Part shown: positions 21,772-34,524 of the stretch, piece after piece
Position numbering within the stretch: the first letter of the stretch is position 1
How the letters are laid out: every line of letters begins with the position of its first letter
DNA from: Allacma fusca
Taxonomy: Eukaryota > Arthropoda > Collembola > Symphypleona > Sminthuridae
NCBI GenBank assembly: GCA_947179485.1
Contig: OX359247.1
Location: 43,252,801-43,316,800 of the forward strand
DNA: 64,000 nt
Direction: 5' to 3'
Program-made: the position numbers and the translations under genes
The notes under the pieces: model-generated
Databases searched by the model: none
What the model was told of the DNA's origin: nothing
The model's input: the letters and a program-made list of their open reading frames with translations, nothing else

Positions 21772-24308
21772 TGTCCTTATACTATTTTGAATGGTTTTAA
21801 TGCGGACAGTTTTTACTTTTTACAGTATTAATAATTCCCGTAAAACTTTAACCAAAAACCCTTGCACACACTCTAAAAAATTTGAAATTATTTGATACAA
21901 TTTTACCCACTACGGTCAATGTGATGTGAAAAATATTTTCAGTAAATGTAGGTAGTTAAATCAGAATGTCAAGCTCTGGTAAAGATCTGTGTGATGGCAA
22001 GTTCTGATATGCAATGACTCGAATAAAATCATATTCTTTGTTGCGAATCCCCTTGCCTTTACAGATTGAGGGATAAGTGTGTCCTTTCCAAAGACAAGTA
22101 CATATGTATCTACATTAATGAAAAAAGTGTGCACCTTCGAGTATGCTTCTTTTAATGGGCATTAAAAATCTTATACTCACATTTGTACAACACGCCCATG
22201 ATCAACCCTCTTCAACTTTTAGTTCTCCAACGGCTAGTTTACTGGAATAATTTCGTGTATTTCAAGTTACTTTTTTCATTTATTGCCGTAGTAAATCAAT
22301 CAGTACTCAATTCCGATTCAAGGTCAATAATCCCAACTTGTTTCAGATTGCTTAATATTGACAGGATTTTAGATGCAGTTCATTTTTGTTGCTCCTTAAT
22401 AGTGATGGAGGGACGTACGGAAAATTAATTTGGTGAGGAAAGAAGTTTCCCATTTATTTGCGATGTTTACTATTCCTATTAAAATTCCTTGATTTGATGT
22501 CTGTTTTGCGGGAAAGGAGGGAGTGGAGATTATTTCAAGGTTACATTTTATTAGGGATCATTATTTTATTACATCATTTTGAAAATCATGCTGTCGCTCA
22601 CGTCGGAATATTTATGGAATAGTATGTTTGGTTAAAATTAAAATGGCTTGGATGCGTAAATAGTGTTTGTAAAAATTTGGTGAATGTTAGGAATGATGTA
22701 TAGGTGCTACAAATTGCGCAACCTGGATATTTGTATTACATTGGAGTGGGTACTCTTGCTACATTAAACACATGCGTTAAACAATTTCTTTAGCACTGTT
22801 TTTAATTGTATATTTTATTGGTTTATTTAGTTTTACAAGGAATATGTATCTCTATAGTTATATACTTTAGTACCTAAATTACCTGTAATCTGATTTTGTC
22901 TCTATACATTCAAACATGGTAAGCTCACCACAAAGTTTGTGAATTATGTCAACAATTTGAACAGTAGTAGAGAGATTAATGAAAATCGAGCTATGAATGT
23001 TTTAGTCTATTGATTCGAGATTTAAATTGTTTACATGAAAGTTGGAACTCAAATAATAAAGGTGATTGATGCTCAGAGCTTCTTTTTAGGAAACTACGAG
23101 GAAGTACAATAATACCTGGCAATTTGATTTTTTTTCGACATTTTTCGAATGCCGATTCCACCTGTGTTGATTACTCCGTTGTAAGATGTCACAAGAATTA
23201 ATTCACGATAAAATTATATAGCTACTTCCAGGTATGAGTGCTCTTTTTGCAGAGGCAGTGCCAGCTGTCAAATTTATATATCTTAACATATAAATCCCAT
23301 AAAATTCACAATGGTAAAAAATATTAAATTTATCCATTTTCTAGGAATTTCGTTTTGAAGCAGGAAAATTTATTTCACACCCTAGCCCCTAAAATTTTCG
23401 ATACAGCGGTTTAGGAAATATAACGAAGTTATTTTTAGGCGAAAGTCAAATTTTAATAGTTTGTGAAAGTTTACTCAAGTATTTCAAATTTTAAAACAAA
23501 AATCAGTTACTACAAAAAGGTGTATAAGTATGCATGCAAAAATGTGGCGGTGAAGTAGGGGGTCAAGTGGTTAAGCTTCAAAATATTTTTTACGAGATTA
23601 TTGAAATGATGATCTTTTCTGCTATGTACGTCTAGCTTTACTAACTTATCGATAAATCGAAATAATTTCTTTTGACCGGTGCAATTTTATTTTATTTGTA
23701 TTTTCAAGGTTTTCAATGACAAAGAATTTTTGTTTAAGTTTGTTAAGGGCAGATATTGGAATTTTATTATGTGATTAGGGAAAGTTGTATCCTTGGGTGA
23801 ATTCAGAAACAAAAGCAGTTCACTAGCCCTTCACCGACATTAAAGATAAATGTAGGTCGTAGATCATGAATCTGAATGGAATATAAATATTGGAAAAATG
23901 ATAAAGTTAATAAATCCTAAATGCATACAGACCTGAATTTGGCGGAACGTGACCCTTTAACCCTTGAACGGGGGTTTGAAATTTTACTACTGATTAACAA
24001 TCGAATCCACTTGAAAAAATGTTTCAGCAATTGAGGATTCGAGGAAAGCATTTGCTATAATATGCTACGCACTGCTACTACATATAAATAATTATATGCA
24101 AACTAAAATTGATGTAGTGCATTATCGCCAACAATATATCTGTACACTAAATGAACACTAAACTCCTAATGTATTTTACCCATACTGGTTACTACAGAAA
24201 ATGTCAATATTTCCCACATGTCAGACAAACGTGACAATTCGTTACGTCTGTATTTTAAAGTACTCCTCACTTAGGGTTGCAATTTGCAATGTTACGCTAC
24301 CGCTTCTA
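21772..24308. other. Gene-free spacer
   Basis: AT-rich sequence between the cysteine-rich gene and the N-acetyltransferase, both on the minus strand. No exon chain, RNA gene or bounded transposon was seen. Confidence 0.45.
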
Positions 24309-25461
24309 TCAATGCTTACTCTGATAAACATCGCAAGCTTCTGCAAGTTCGTCCGCATCAAGTTTTGGGAAATATTTTAACACGTCTGGGATCATTTCAT
24401 TGTACGTCTCATAACTGTGAATTTGCCTTGTCGTTGCAGTTCCCAAAATTATTTTCCTTCCGAGACAACACACGTACTCGAAATTATTCTCATCTTCAAG
24501 AGTAATGTAGCGAAATAATAGAGTTGTATTGAGGAAGAAGGAGACTTCAGAATCAGAAAATATTATGTTCATAGTATCTCCAAAATCTTTGAAATCTTGG
24601 GGTTTTAATTCGAAATTCATGTCAATTCTTGCTTCATTTTTGTCATCCTGAAAAAAAACATTGTGCCATTGTTTATGAATTATAGCAACGGTATAATGTA
24701 ACATAAGAAATTCCTTTACAATCCTAATCAATACATTTTCCTGGTTGCTTCATATCTGGATTTCGTTACTCACAAATTCATTATTGATTGGATCACCACC
24801 AATTAGGACGCGCTGGTAAATATTCTCGTCCTCATTGAACTGATAGCGAATTTTGAACCCACCGGCTTCGTATTCAAGGGGCAAGAGTTTCAAATTAATT
24901 GGTCCATTAATTGGCCAAGGGAAGCCAACATCAACCAGGTACATATCCCCGTCAGAACTTTCGTCCCCATCATCGGAACTCGGAATATGCACAACGAGAA
25001 ATACATGATTGTTGGGAAGATCCAAGGTAAGACTTTGTGCTCCAACTGGATGAACATTGTATCCCAGATGGTCCAGGATCATTTTCATGAAGAAATTCAA
25101 ATGCATACAAACGCCCCCGGGTTCGTTTAATACTTGATGGATGACATCTTCAATTGATGGACCTTGCCGTTCCTCAGGAGGTGTGGTCACCATGAAAATA
25201 TTCTTTTTTAATTTCAATTAGAAAACAATTTTTATACAGCCATCACTATTCATACTCTGCCTTATCAGAGCTTCTCTCTACAGGATCAATATTTCTCGAA
25301 AATTTTCATAATGGAGGACTCACCTGAAAATACATAACCTGCCTGAAACGCCGGTACAAGGTAGTCAAAAAATCTACCTTGGATGTTGTGAGCTTCTCAT
25401 TCCAATCCAAGATTTCAAGCCTTTCTTCTATAAATTTCTCAACTTGATCGTCCGTCAACAT
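24309..25461 (-). CDS. Arylamine N-acetyltransferase (NAT family)
   Basis: Predicted 301 aa, the usual NAT length, from exons 25324-25461, 24774-25202 and 24309-24647; all introns are phase 0 and GT-AG. I start at ATG 25461 because the frame upstream has no other ATG. NATs move an acetyl group from acetyl-CoA to arylamines or hydrazines through a Cys-His-Asp triad in the cytosol. Here the triad is Cys78 in PGGVCMHLN, His112 in NNHVFLVV and Asp137 in YLVDVGF, in the correct order and spacing. The usual RGG(R/W)C motif is altered: a proline replaces the arginine before the two glycines. An acidic insert (SSDDGDESSDGD, about residues 121-132) lies between His and Asp. There is no signal peptide. 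The role is probably xenobiotic detoxification. NAT genes are patchy in invertebrates, so lineage-specific retention or transfer are both possible. Confidence 0.85.
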
Positions 25462-27051
25462 TTTTGTGGAGCTTATTTCCGAGTAAGTTAAAAGTTGCAA
25501 GTGTGTACCTGTAACTCGGGATTTCTGGAATAGTAGCTGGAACTACCCATTAAAAATTAAGATTATGTTCACAAACCGATGGAATTGGCAGAATTGGTTT
25601 GTCTTGTTAAGGTAATTGTTTAATGTATTTGTTTCATAAGCCTATCACGTGCTAGACAATTCCCATCTTTCGCCTGTCTACCTGAGCAAAGAATCGATCC
25701 CAAAAGCCAACTAATTAGCTAATCGAGCGGACAGGTATTAAATATTTGTACTAATGTTCAGGATAATTGCTGTAGACATTCAATCAATTCCTTTGACCTG
25801 TACACAGTTACAAAAGGATGTATATAGCTACATGTATAAAATTTTATATATATGTACCAACTGTCAACAGAACATCAGCTTCTAGTCTGACATGTCCAAT
25901 GGGCTACCCCAGTTCGTATATTGGACGTGCATACATATTTAGGTAATGTAATTATTCTGAATGAGTTTCGTACAAGAAAGTCGACGTAGAAGAAGTAATG
26001 TTTCTATGAAATCCACATCTAGCCAGGGTTTTAAATTGTTGTAATTACGTTTTGTGTGTCAAAGGAATTCATAAATCCTATATTTTAATATACATTCAAA
26101 CGGACATCCACGAGAATTAGAGCGCAACAAAAGTTGTAATTGAACATGAAATTGTACATGGAATTGTAACATGAAAATTATTTCTCGATTTCTGGTCATA
26201 TCCAGAAAAGCGCAATGATAAAGCAGTTACAAATATTTACTCCTGGTATGAATATGCCTGTAGACTATGTATAAACAAGTTAATATGGACCAGTGCCTCT
26301 GTTTCAGCCGAAATAATTGAACAAATATTGAATATTATTGTGTGAGTAGCGTTCATTTTAAATAGTGGGCTATGCCACTATATGTTTGTAAATATTGATC
26401 ACATTTATTGGTTCCATAAAATTCAGGGCTTAGATAGAATTTCATGTTTCTAAATTCCTGAGGTATCAGCATACAGTACGCATAGATTATTATAAATTTA
26501 TGCATACATAGATGTTTGCACGTTATATGGTGAAACTCCGATTATCAGTTGAGAGACAGGTAACAAAAATGTGTAATAATAAAATTCTTTCGATCTTATT
26601 GTCCTTCAAACCGATGTCAATTGCCAACATCGGTTGAAAAATATTTCGAGAAACTAATGTGAACCTGCACAGGTTGTATGATGTATGAAATGTAGGAATT
26701 GAACAAATGCAGTTAGTAAAAATCAAGTTTAGTTTATATTCTGCATCATTTAAAGTTTTAAATCCAGTGTGAACTATCTATGTATAGATTAAAACCTATT
26801 ATAAAATTAAGCTCACAATGGAATTATTACAATACTGTGGCATTAGGAACTAACACGAGAATGACTTCAATTGGGGCAATGCTAACTTAGTGCGAATGTT
26901 CGTATTTAGATAGTCAAAACTTAAGAAACTTGAAATAATTATTACAAATCATACTTGCGTACAATCGTCTTATGAGGTCATTACTTCCTAAACAAATTTG
27001 CACACACATGGACACTTATACGGATATTATAATTATTTATGTACACAAGCT
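25462..27051. other. Gene-free spacer
   Basis: Upstream region of the N-acetyltransferase and 3' flank of the Mab-21-domain gene. AT-rich, with no supportable feature. Confidence 0.45.
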
Positions 27052-30000
27052 TTAGTATATATCTGCCGCCCCAATCATAATAGGTTCCCCAAATAAGCTA
27101 TTGCGGCGATTAGCAGGAGAGGGTTGTTTACTTGTCACTATACTGACTGCCCCAAAGGCCACTGACTGCCGTCGCTGTGGTTTTAAACTATCCTCTTGTG
27201 GCAATTCAAATTCATTATGGATTTCTGGCTCAAAATTGGAAGCCAAAAACCCATCTTCATTTGTTGGACTTGGTAGAGTAATCCCAAAATCACCATCAAA
27301 CTTCCTCATAGACCCTCCATGGGAGGAGGCAGGCGGAGGAGGGGTTGGCAATTGTCGGCTAGCAAAAGTAAAATTACTTGTTTTTGGTTCAGGAGCGGAA
27401 GCAGCCCCTGGTGTGAGGAACAGAGCTGATGTTCCATCAGGAAGATCCAAGTGGGACAGTTTCGATCGAACATATTCTGCCATTTTTGGTCCTAGCTGCC
27501 GTCGTAGGTCCTCACAGTGTACCTGTAAGAGTTATTGATTAATTTTTACTAGAATAAATGACTAAACATACTAACATACGAGTTTATTTTTGGAACCTGC
27601 TTCTTTACCTTGAACTCATTAATTCTTGTCGGCCCCATGTTTGTCCCTACCAATCTCATTCCGGACAAAAGTTTGCACAAATTCTCAACATGAAGTGTGT
27701 ACATGGTAGCTTCAGAGAATGCTCGGAATGTTATTGCTTTCTCCGCCATTTTAAGAAAATGTTGAATGAAGAACTCTATTATAAGGACTACTCTCAAGTT
27801 CTTAACTTTAGTAACTGGGAATTTGTCCAAGTCAATGGACTTTCTTCTCTCTTTCACTGGAATGACAGTTGTGTCTTCTAAAGCTTCTTGCTTTTTTCTC
27901 GCTACTTCTTCCAATTCTGAAATTTTCTGTAAATATTTGTCATACTTGTGTTTCAACTTTTTCCTATGACCGTCCATTTCTTCGGATTTTGATTGCAATA
28001 AGCTTTGAAAATGAGTTTCCATTTGTTCCTGCAATTTAAAAAAAATGTTTTGTCAATAGAACTTCCAATTCTAATGAATAGAATAATTTTTTAAGATTGC
28101 TAATTAAAAGAATCTAAATTCATTTTCTATTAAAAGCAAAATAATAAACATGCTAATCAAGTATGATGCATGTAGATAGTTTTGCTTTTAATCCAAAATG
28201 TATCTAGATCATTTACCCCTTCAACGGCGATAAGTCATTTGTTACTCACAATGGAGATTACTAATTTTAGACGTCTATTGCAAATTGCTAACTTACTGGA
28301 CTTTGAATTAAACTGGATTGTAATTGTGACTTCTTCTTATTCTTCTTCTTCTTTTTATTATTATTAGTATCATTCAGTTGCGGTTCTGGTGCGCCGGACA
28401 GTCTGCGGAGGTTCGGGTTGATAATATAAAGGAGCTCAGTGTCCGGATATGTAATGAGGTTATATAACCTTTTTAAGTTCGGAATAGGAAAGACATTTTC
28501 CTTTTTCTGCAAGCAAGTTAAATTTCTCAGGGCATAGATCGAGTAAATAATTAAATTTTCACGGATGTTGCTCAGTAATGCCTGAACCCGGGTGCTTTCC
28601 GGCTGCGCCCGTTTGAACATGTCACAAGTTGGGATGAAGAAATTTGGCATACGACGGTTTCCGAGACACTCATACAGCCGATCCAGAATTGCCCTCAAAT
28701 GAGCTCCGGATTCTTCCTCATTCCAAAATATATAATCTTGCTCACACATCTGATAGATCAAGTTACGAATGTGCTCCAGGCCGACACCACTAGGGCCCAT
28801 CGGGAATACGAAAGCCCGGAACAGAAGTGCCATGAAGATGTACGCCCTCCAATGAACATGTTTGAGGGTATTCAAAAGGAGGCTTTCCCCTTGGGGGAAA
28901 ATTAACCGCCATTCTTTGGGCTCTTCAGGCCTAGTCTTACTTGAATGAGAACATTCAGGGATGATCCCGCAACCTAATCCTTCAATACTTTCTATTTGGA
29001 TTCGACTAGGCCATGATAATTCTTCTGGTCGTAAAACAGGCTCACTTCGGGGACCATCTTGAAAATACTTTGTACGGAGGAGACGGTGACGAAAATGCAT
29101 GAGGGTACTCTGAGGCCAACTTTTCGAGTGCAAAGATGGAGTGAATGTGTACAGGAGATTATAGTCTCGCTCGTCCTCTTTTGGTAGCTTGTAATTGACT
29201 GAACACCGTATGGTGGTATGTAATACTTGAGCATTTTGAAGGACGGTGGAGTTAATACCTATCTTTGTCCCGATCAAGCTGAAGTCACTGAAAGAGACGG
29301 AGGAGAATTGGGAGGAATTCAGATAAGTTCTTATGACAAAATCATCGGATTCTACACTCGGCGGGCCTTGATTACTATTACTGGAATCATCCGAATCTGA
29401 ACTGGACTCATCTCCAAACTTATCATCTTCTTTTTCCACTTTTTCATTTATGAGATACTCGGGCGAAATGGATGGGTTTCCAAGGCCTATTATTAACTTT
29501 TGACGACGAGGGATTAGAGACAGGTCTTGCAGCTCTTGGTATTGCTTGTAGATATCGGTTGATGCCGTTACTGTCAGGGCTGGGATGCGACCACTGAAGA
29601 AAAAGAATAGAAATTAGTCTGTTAGGAATCATCTTACTATCATTTTTCACTGAGTACAAAATATCTATAATAATTGGTACAAAAAAACAATAAATTATAC
29701 CCAAACATAGTAAAAGATCCAGTTGGTGACTGCAGCTGACTTCTCGGAGGTAAATCTGGTCCATGTGTTGGAATAGGCTGTGGTTTTCGAGTACTGTCGG
29801 GATAAAACAGAATCTTATGAGGACGAATTAAAGTGCAGACTATCTCATTGTATTATTTTTGTCTTCTACGGTTAATGCCAGGTATATTATGAAACTATGT
29901 AATTAATTGTAAATAGTACCTCGGAGTGCGAAGAAATCCAGGTCGATCTAGAGAAGAACTTGTTGTCTCATTTGGAAAAAACAAATTGTTTTTGACATCC

Positions 30001-33000
30001 GCCCGACTATGGGATTGTTCAATACGTAAAGGTGTGAGTTGGGGTCCATTAATCTGAATTTTAGGGTTTTCAGACTCCTGAAATCCCACAATTAAATTTT
30101 TATTAAGTACAAATCTACAATTTATTGTTATAAATTTTTTACGGAGCATTCGATCGTTGCTTTACATGGAACTTGATTGATCATTGTGGTATTAAAAACA
30201 TAAAAATGTCTTATAAGAGTAAAAGCTGAATAATATACACACATCAATTCCAGCCAGGGACAAACCCGTAAGAGTCTTTTTATCTGGCGAAGGATAATTT
30301 TTTGGGAGGAAGCCCTCAAATTTCAAGTTGTTAATGACATCATGAGGTGTGGAAGATTCTTCTCTTTTGGCAGATGTACTGGGAATTTGCAGATGTGGGG
30401 ATGGGTCCGGCGGATTCATTTTCTTACTAAGTCTATGCAATAACTTTTCCCCTGGCTGCATATTGATTGTACTGAGAGTATCCTCCTCTTCGGAGTAGTA
30501 CGACGACGTGTAGCTTTTTCCCTCGGATAAAACATCCAGAGTGTCAACGGCGCTGGTGTAACTTCCGCTAGTATTTCGGGTCCTGATGCTCACAGGACAT
30601 GTTGATGAGTTTTCCATGAGCAGGCTAACATAACCTCTTGGAACTGCTGGATCAAAATGTGCATTTTTAAAGATTGTGTTACTAGCTATAGCTATGAATG
30701 TGTTAGCCTATAAATGTTTTCCCATTAGAATTACGTTTGTTTTCCCGGTCTGGTTCCATCATGCAGATCCTGAAGATGGGTGAATCAGAGGGAGAAATGG
30801 AGTAGTCATTTTCCTGCAAATCCAGGAACTGTCTTCTTGTATAAACTTCAAAGTTGTCGTAGTTCATAAAGAAATCCAATGGTAAGATTCCTTCGCAAGT
30901 AAAAGTCTCGGTTTTCGCTTTTTTCCTGCCAATTCAAACGGTTACATAGTAAATTCTAATTCAACTTACAAACTTACAGTCAGCCAAATATTCAAATTAC
31001 TTTCCACTAAGTCATTTAATAAACAGGACAGTGTTTAAAAATTATTTTATGAAATTCTAGCTGTATTTTATTGTATAAAAAACCATATGGACGTACTTGT
31101 AAAGGCTCTCAAAGGCTTCGTACACATTTTCCTTTCCTTTTGAATCCGCCTGAGGTCGATAAATAAAATTCTGAGCAAGAATTTCTCCCATGCCGTGCAT
31201 AAGAACTACTCTTCGATCTCCTTCTATGACACCCTCTGGGACCAGTTTTGCCAGTTTTTCGTTTATTTCATGTTCTTTAATTCGCTTAAAATCTTTGGCT
31301 AAGATTAATGACCTGAAACAGAATGAGTTTAAAGAATTAATTTATATTCGTGTTTTAAAGTCTAGTTTTTTCATACATTTATTTTGCCTTTATGGCAGAA
31401 TTGTGCACATAATTGCATATAGATACATTGCATACATAATTCGCTTCGCACATAGCTGTAAATTTTCTCTTCAAAGTTTTGACAACTTTTTCTGTCCAAT
31501 CAAGTGCTCTATTTTTTAGTGGGTGGAATCATTGGAAAATAACATATTTGCATTCAAAAAGCTAAAGGTTTATTCCAACGCTACAACATCAAGGTATCAG
31601 TGGTTTTAACATAATTACTGTATGTACATTGTACAACAATAATAATGTTGTTGGGCTAGGTACTAGGACGAAACTTTGATTCTGATTTAAGATAAAAGCA
31701 ACCGATTTCCAACGTCGTAGAGATAAATTTCTAGCGCAGGTTTTTGTTTAAATGCCTATCCAATTATCTACACAAAAGTTCATGTAAAAATTATAATGAG
31801 TCATGAAATACGATAACAAAACATGAGGAAAGGCCTTGTAATTCCTGGAAATTCAGTTAAAGTCAAACAGCAAAGCGAAAGCGTAAGTGATAAACAAAAG
31901 CAAGTTCCCAATAGTAACTTTCAATGTTCAAGTAGACGTGTCTCTGTAAAGTCTAATGACATGAGAAACTTACAATTAGCACAAATAGTTCAGTCAATTG
32001 AGCTTGACGTCCTTAAATTACATGGCATACATTTACACATATGTACATATTACTGTACCATACATAGTATATAGCTCCCTACTGAGCTTTCCCTACATGT
32101 ATTTTTTTAAACAACCTCTTCTATTTTGTTCCCAGTAACTAACCCACTGAAAAAAACTAAACTCTGAAAAGCTAAAACTCAACGAATATACATATGTAGT
32201 TATACCCATCCATAAGGCACATAGTAATTGCATGATTTTTCCATTAGTCATAGTTGCACTTGCCTTTGCACTGATTGTAATTGACTGTGGCACACATGAT
32301 CTTCGCAATAATTACAACTTAAATCCTTTGAGCTGTTATCAGCTACTGACTGCATCTATACTAATAACTCCTGATACTAAATAATTTGCTTTAAAACTAC
32401 AACTTTAAAGAAGATAATTAAGTAGAGATGATCGCATATATCAATACTTAAACCTTGATCCTGTGATTTAAACAGAAACGTAAGTATTTGCAAGGTTAAT
32501 AGTGACCCAGCATAATATCAATCAGATTAATTGGCTTCTTGATATTAAAATATTACAATAATTTTTTAATAATTAAAATCAAAATATATTCTGTATTTTA
32601 TGATAGCTTATGCAAAATAATTAATTAAAGGTTGCTTGTATCAGATAGTCATATATCTAATCTTGGTAATAAGTAATTACAACAAGAATAGTAATCAGGC
32701 TTCTTTACAAAGACCAATACCAATATATGTAGGTACATACATATGATCACAAATGGAAATTTCTGCAATGTAGTAATTGTAATCACATATAAAAGAAATG
32801 TGCCATTCTACAAGTTACTTTGTGGACAAATTAAAACAAATTGAAACTTACTTCTCAAAATTTTGAAAGAATTGGATACACATGAGAAGTTGGTTCAAAA
32901 TGAAGAGCTGCTTATCAGATTGAAAAGTCTTGAGGAGCCGTTCATAATTCTGGTCTTGAAATTTATCAATGTAACTGTATAATTCTTTGGTATTTTTGCG

Positions 33001-33117
33001 ATTACCCACAAGCTCCTCATCATCGTCATTTCCATTGTCAGTCACTGGAAAAGGTGGAGGAGATTCTCTGCTGTCCTCAATAACAGAGTCTGCGAATTCA
33101 CTATGACACAGCCCCAT
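27052..33117 (-). CDS. Large Mab-21-domain protein with N-myristoylation signal (9 exons)
   Basis: Predicted 1171 aa. Exons: 32852-33117, 31097-31312, 30735-30925, 30243-30646, 29920-30077, 29701-29793, 28297-29593, 27609-28028, 27052-27522; all phases agree. The N-terminus MGLCHS fits an N-myristoylation site with an adjacent cysteine for palmitoylation, implying membrane attachment. A helical N-terminal part (about residues 40-225) may be the nucleotidyltransferase-fold half of a Mab-21 module, but I see no GS or acidic catalytic motif. About 270 Ser/Pro-rich, probably disordered residues follow. Residues about 660-800 are the Mab-21 helical half (WRLIFPQGE, LEHIRNLIYQMCEQ, MPNFFIP). Then come a lysine-rich tract, a coiled coil (about 876-925), a helical region and a Pro/Ser-rich tail. 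The length far exceeds typical 350-550-aa Mab-21 proteins. Exon 4 has tandem acceptors (CAGCAG), both in frame. Function unknown; a scaffold role is a guess. Confidence 0.75.
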
Positions 33118-33528
33118 TTTATTGTATACAAACTATTGTTCCAGCCTTTAAAGCTACTTAAAATCCCGAGTCATAAATAAAAACTAGAGTGGGGTCAACC
33201 GGCTTGGAAATTGTATCCATACCTGACCAAATACTAGTTTTCACAATGGGATTACTCGTGTAAAATTGTTAGGAAGGTGCTCGAGGATTTTTTCTGAATC
33301 TGAGGGAGATTAATTTAGCCTTGCACAGTCATTTTTCTGGTCCACTATGCTAAACACTAGAACAATAAATAAATCGTTGTTCTCGTTGAAATAGTACTAG
33401 AGTAACTACCGAGATTGTATATGACTCTTATCTCTCATTGCCAGGTATTACTGCAGACTTGCAGACATAACTGGTGTTCCTTGTTGAGCTCTTTGCAGTA
33501 TCCAATGGATGTTTCATTGTGCCCTGAT
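33118..33528. other. 5' flank of the Mab-21 gene
   Basis: Presumed promoter and 5' untranslated region of the minus-strand Mab-21 gene. Bases 33521-33528 (GCCCTGAT) are the left target-site duplication of the next element, so a transposon sits about 0.4 kb upstream of the start codon. Confidence 0.4.
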
Positions 33529-34516
33529 TATAGCTCCTCACGGGTCGAATAGTTATCCATACCGTACTCGTACTTGGAACCGTACTCGAATTGTCGGCCC
33601 GAATTCCCCCTTGACCCGGACTTGTGTCTTCAAGTACGAGTAAAAAATCCTGTACTCGGATTACGGTATTATATTTCTTAATTTTTTACCGAACTTGAAC
33701 CGTACTTTCGAGTATAAAAAGTTTATACCGACCGACCCGTACTTGAACTCGTACTCGAACCGTACTCGAGTATCAAGTACACCGAAAAAAAATTTTTTAG
33801 ACGTTTTGTTAAAGAGAGATTGACATAGAAAACAAATAGTAGATTCAAATAACAAGAATTTGTAACTGCAACTTACGAACAGTTTGCAATGAAAATTTTC
33901 TCCAACGAGATTAAAATACCGATGAACAATAGATCAAGATTTGATTCTGCCAGTCATATCGACTGGATTCTCTTTAGTCAGGTCAATCTCATTCTAACCT
34001 CCATTAATTCTGCCCTATTCTCCTGTTCCATTACATTTTACGGCGATAGGTAAATACTTACAAATAGTAACTACAGTAGTTGATGTACAGTACTACAGTA
34101 GATGTAACAATAACTTAGGCTGTAGGTGTAACGTTTCATGCTATTCGTAGTTTATTTAATTTTGAATTTAACCGCTTTTCCTTTCTGCTTCGGAATAACA
34201 ACAACTTTTTTGTAATCAGAAAATATGGATGTGAACTTTGTGCTGGAGAAAATTACTCGAGTATCAAATGTAAATCCAAGTACGGGTTCAAGTACTTTTA
34301 AATTAATACCCGAACTCGTACTCGTGCTTTGGTTCAAGTACTTTGAACGTACTCGTACTCGCTCTGATACTCGTTAGAAATATACTCAAGTTCGAGTACG
34401 AAAACGGATACTCGACCGACGAGTACAAGTACCAATATAAGTTGATACCGTACTCGACCCGTACTCGTACTCGAACTCGAAACTCGAGTATCTACTCGTA
34501 CTCGTGAGGAGCTATA
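33529..34516. mobile_element. Non-autonomous hAT-like element, word GTACTCGA
   Basis: A 988-bp element with perfect 8-bp duplications GCCCTGAT at 33521-33528 and 34517-34524. The ends are exact inverted repeats for 14 bases (TATAGCTCCTCACG). About 250 bp inside each end are packed with forms of CGTACTCGTACTCGA and its complement, and the centre (about 33790-34240) is free of them. Its first 13 bases match those of the 425-1414 element at 11 positions, and the lengths are 988 and 990 bp, yet the internal words are unrelated. It has no coding capacity. Perfect duplications indicate a fairly recent insertion. Confidence 0.88.
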
Positions 34517-34524
34517 GCCCTGAT

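Noticed and set aside
25462..25500. Upstream extension of the N-acetyltransferase first exon
   Set aside because: The frame begins with TTG; no ATG is present before 25461.
27101..27538. Plus-strand 145-codon frame
   Set aside because: It is antisense to the last exon of the Mab-21 gene and has no features of its own.
33529..34516. Possible CRISPR-like or satellite array
   Set aside because: The words are degenerate, occur in both orientations without regular spacers, and lie in a bounded transposon with an 8-bp duplication.
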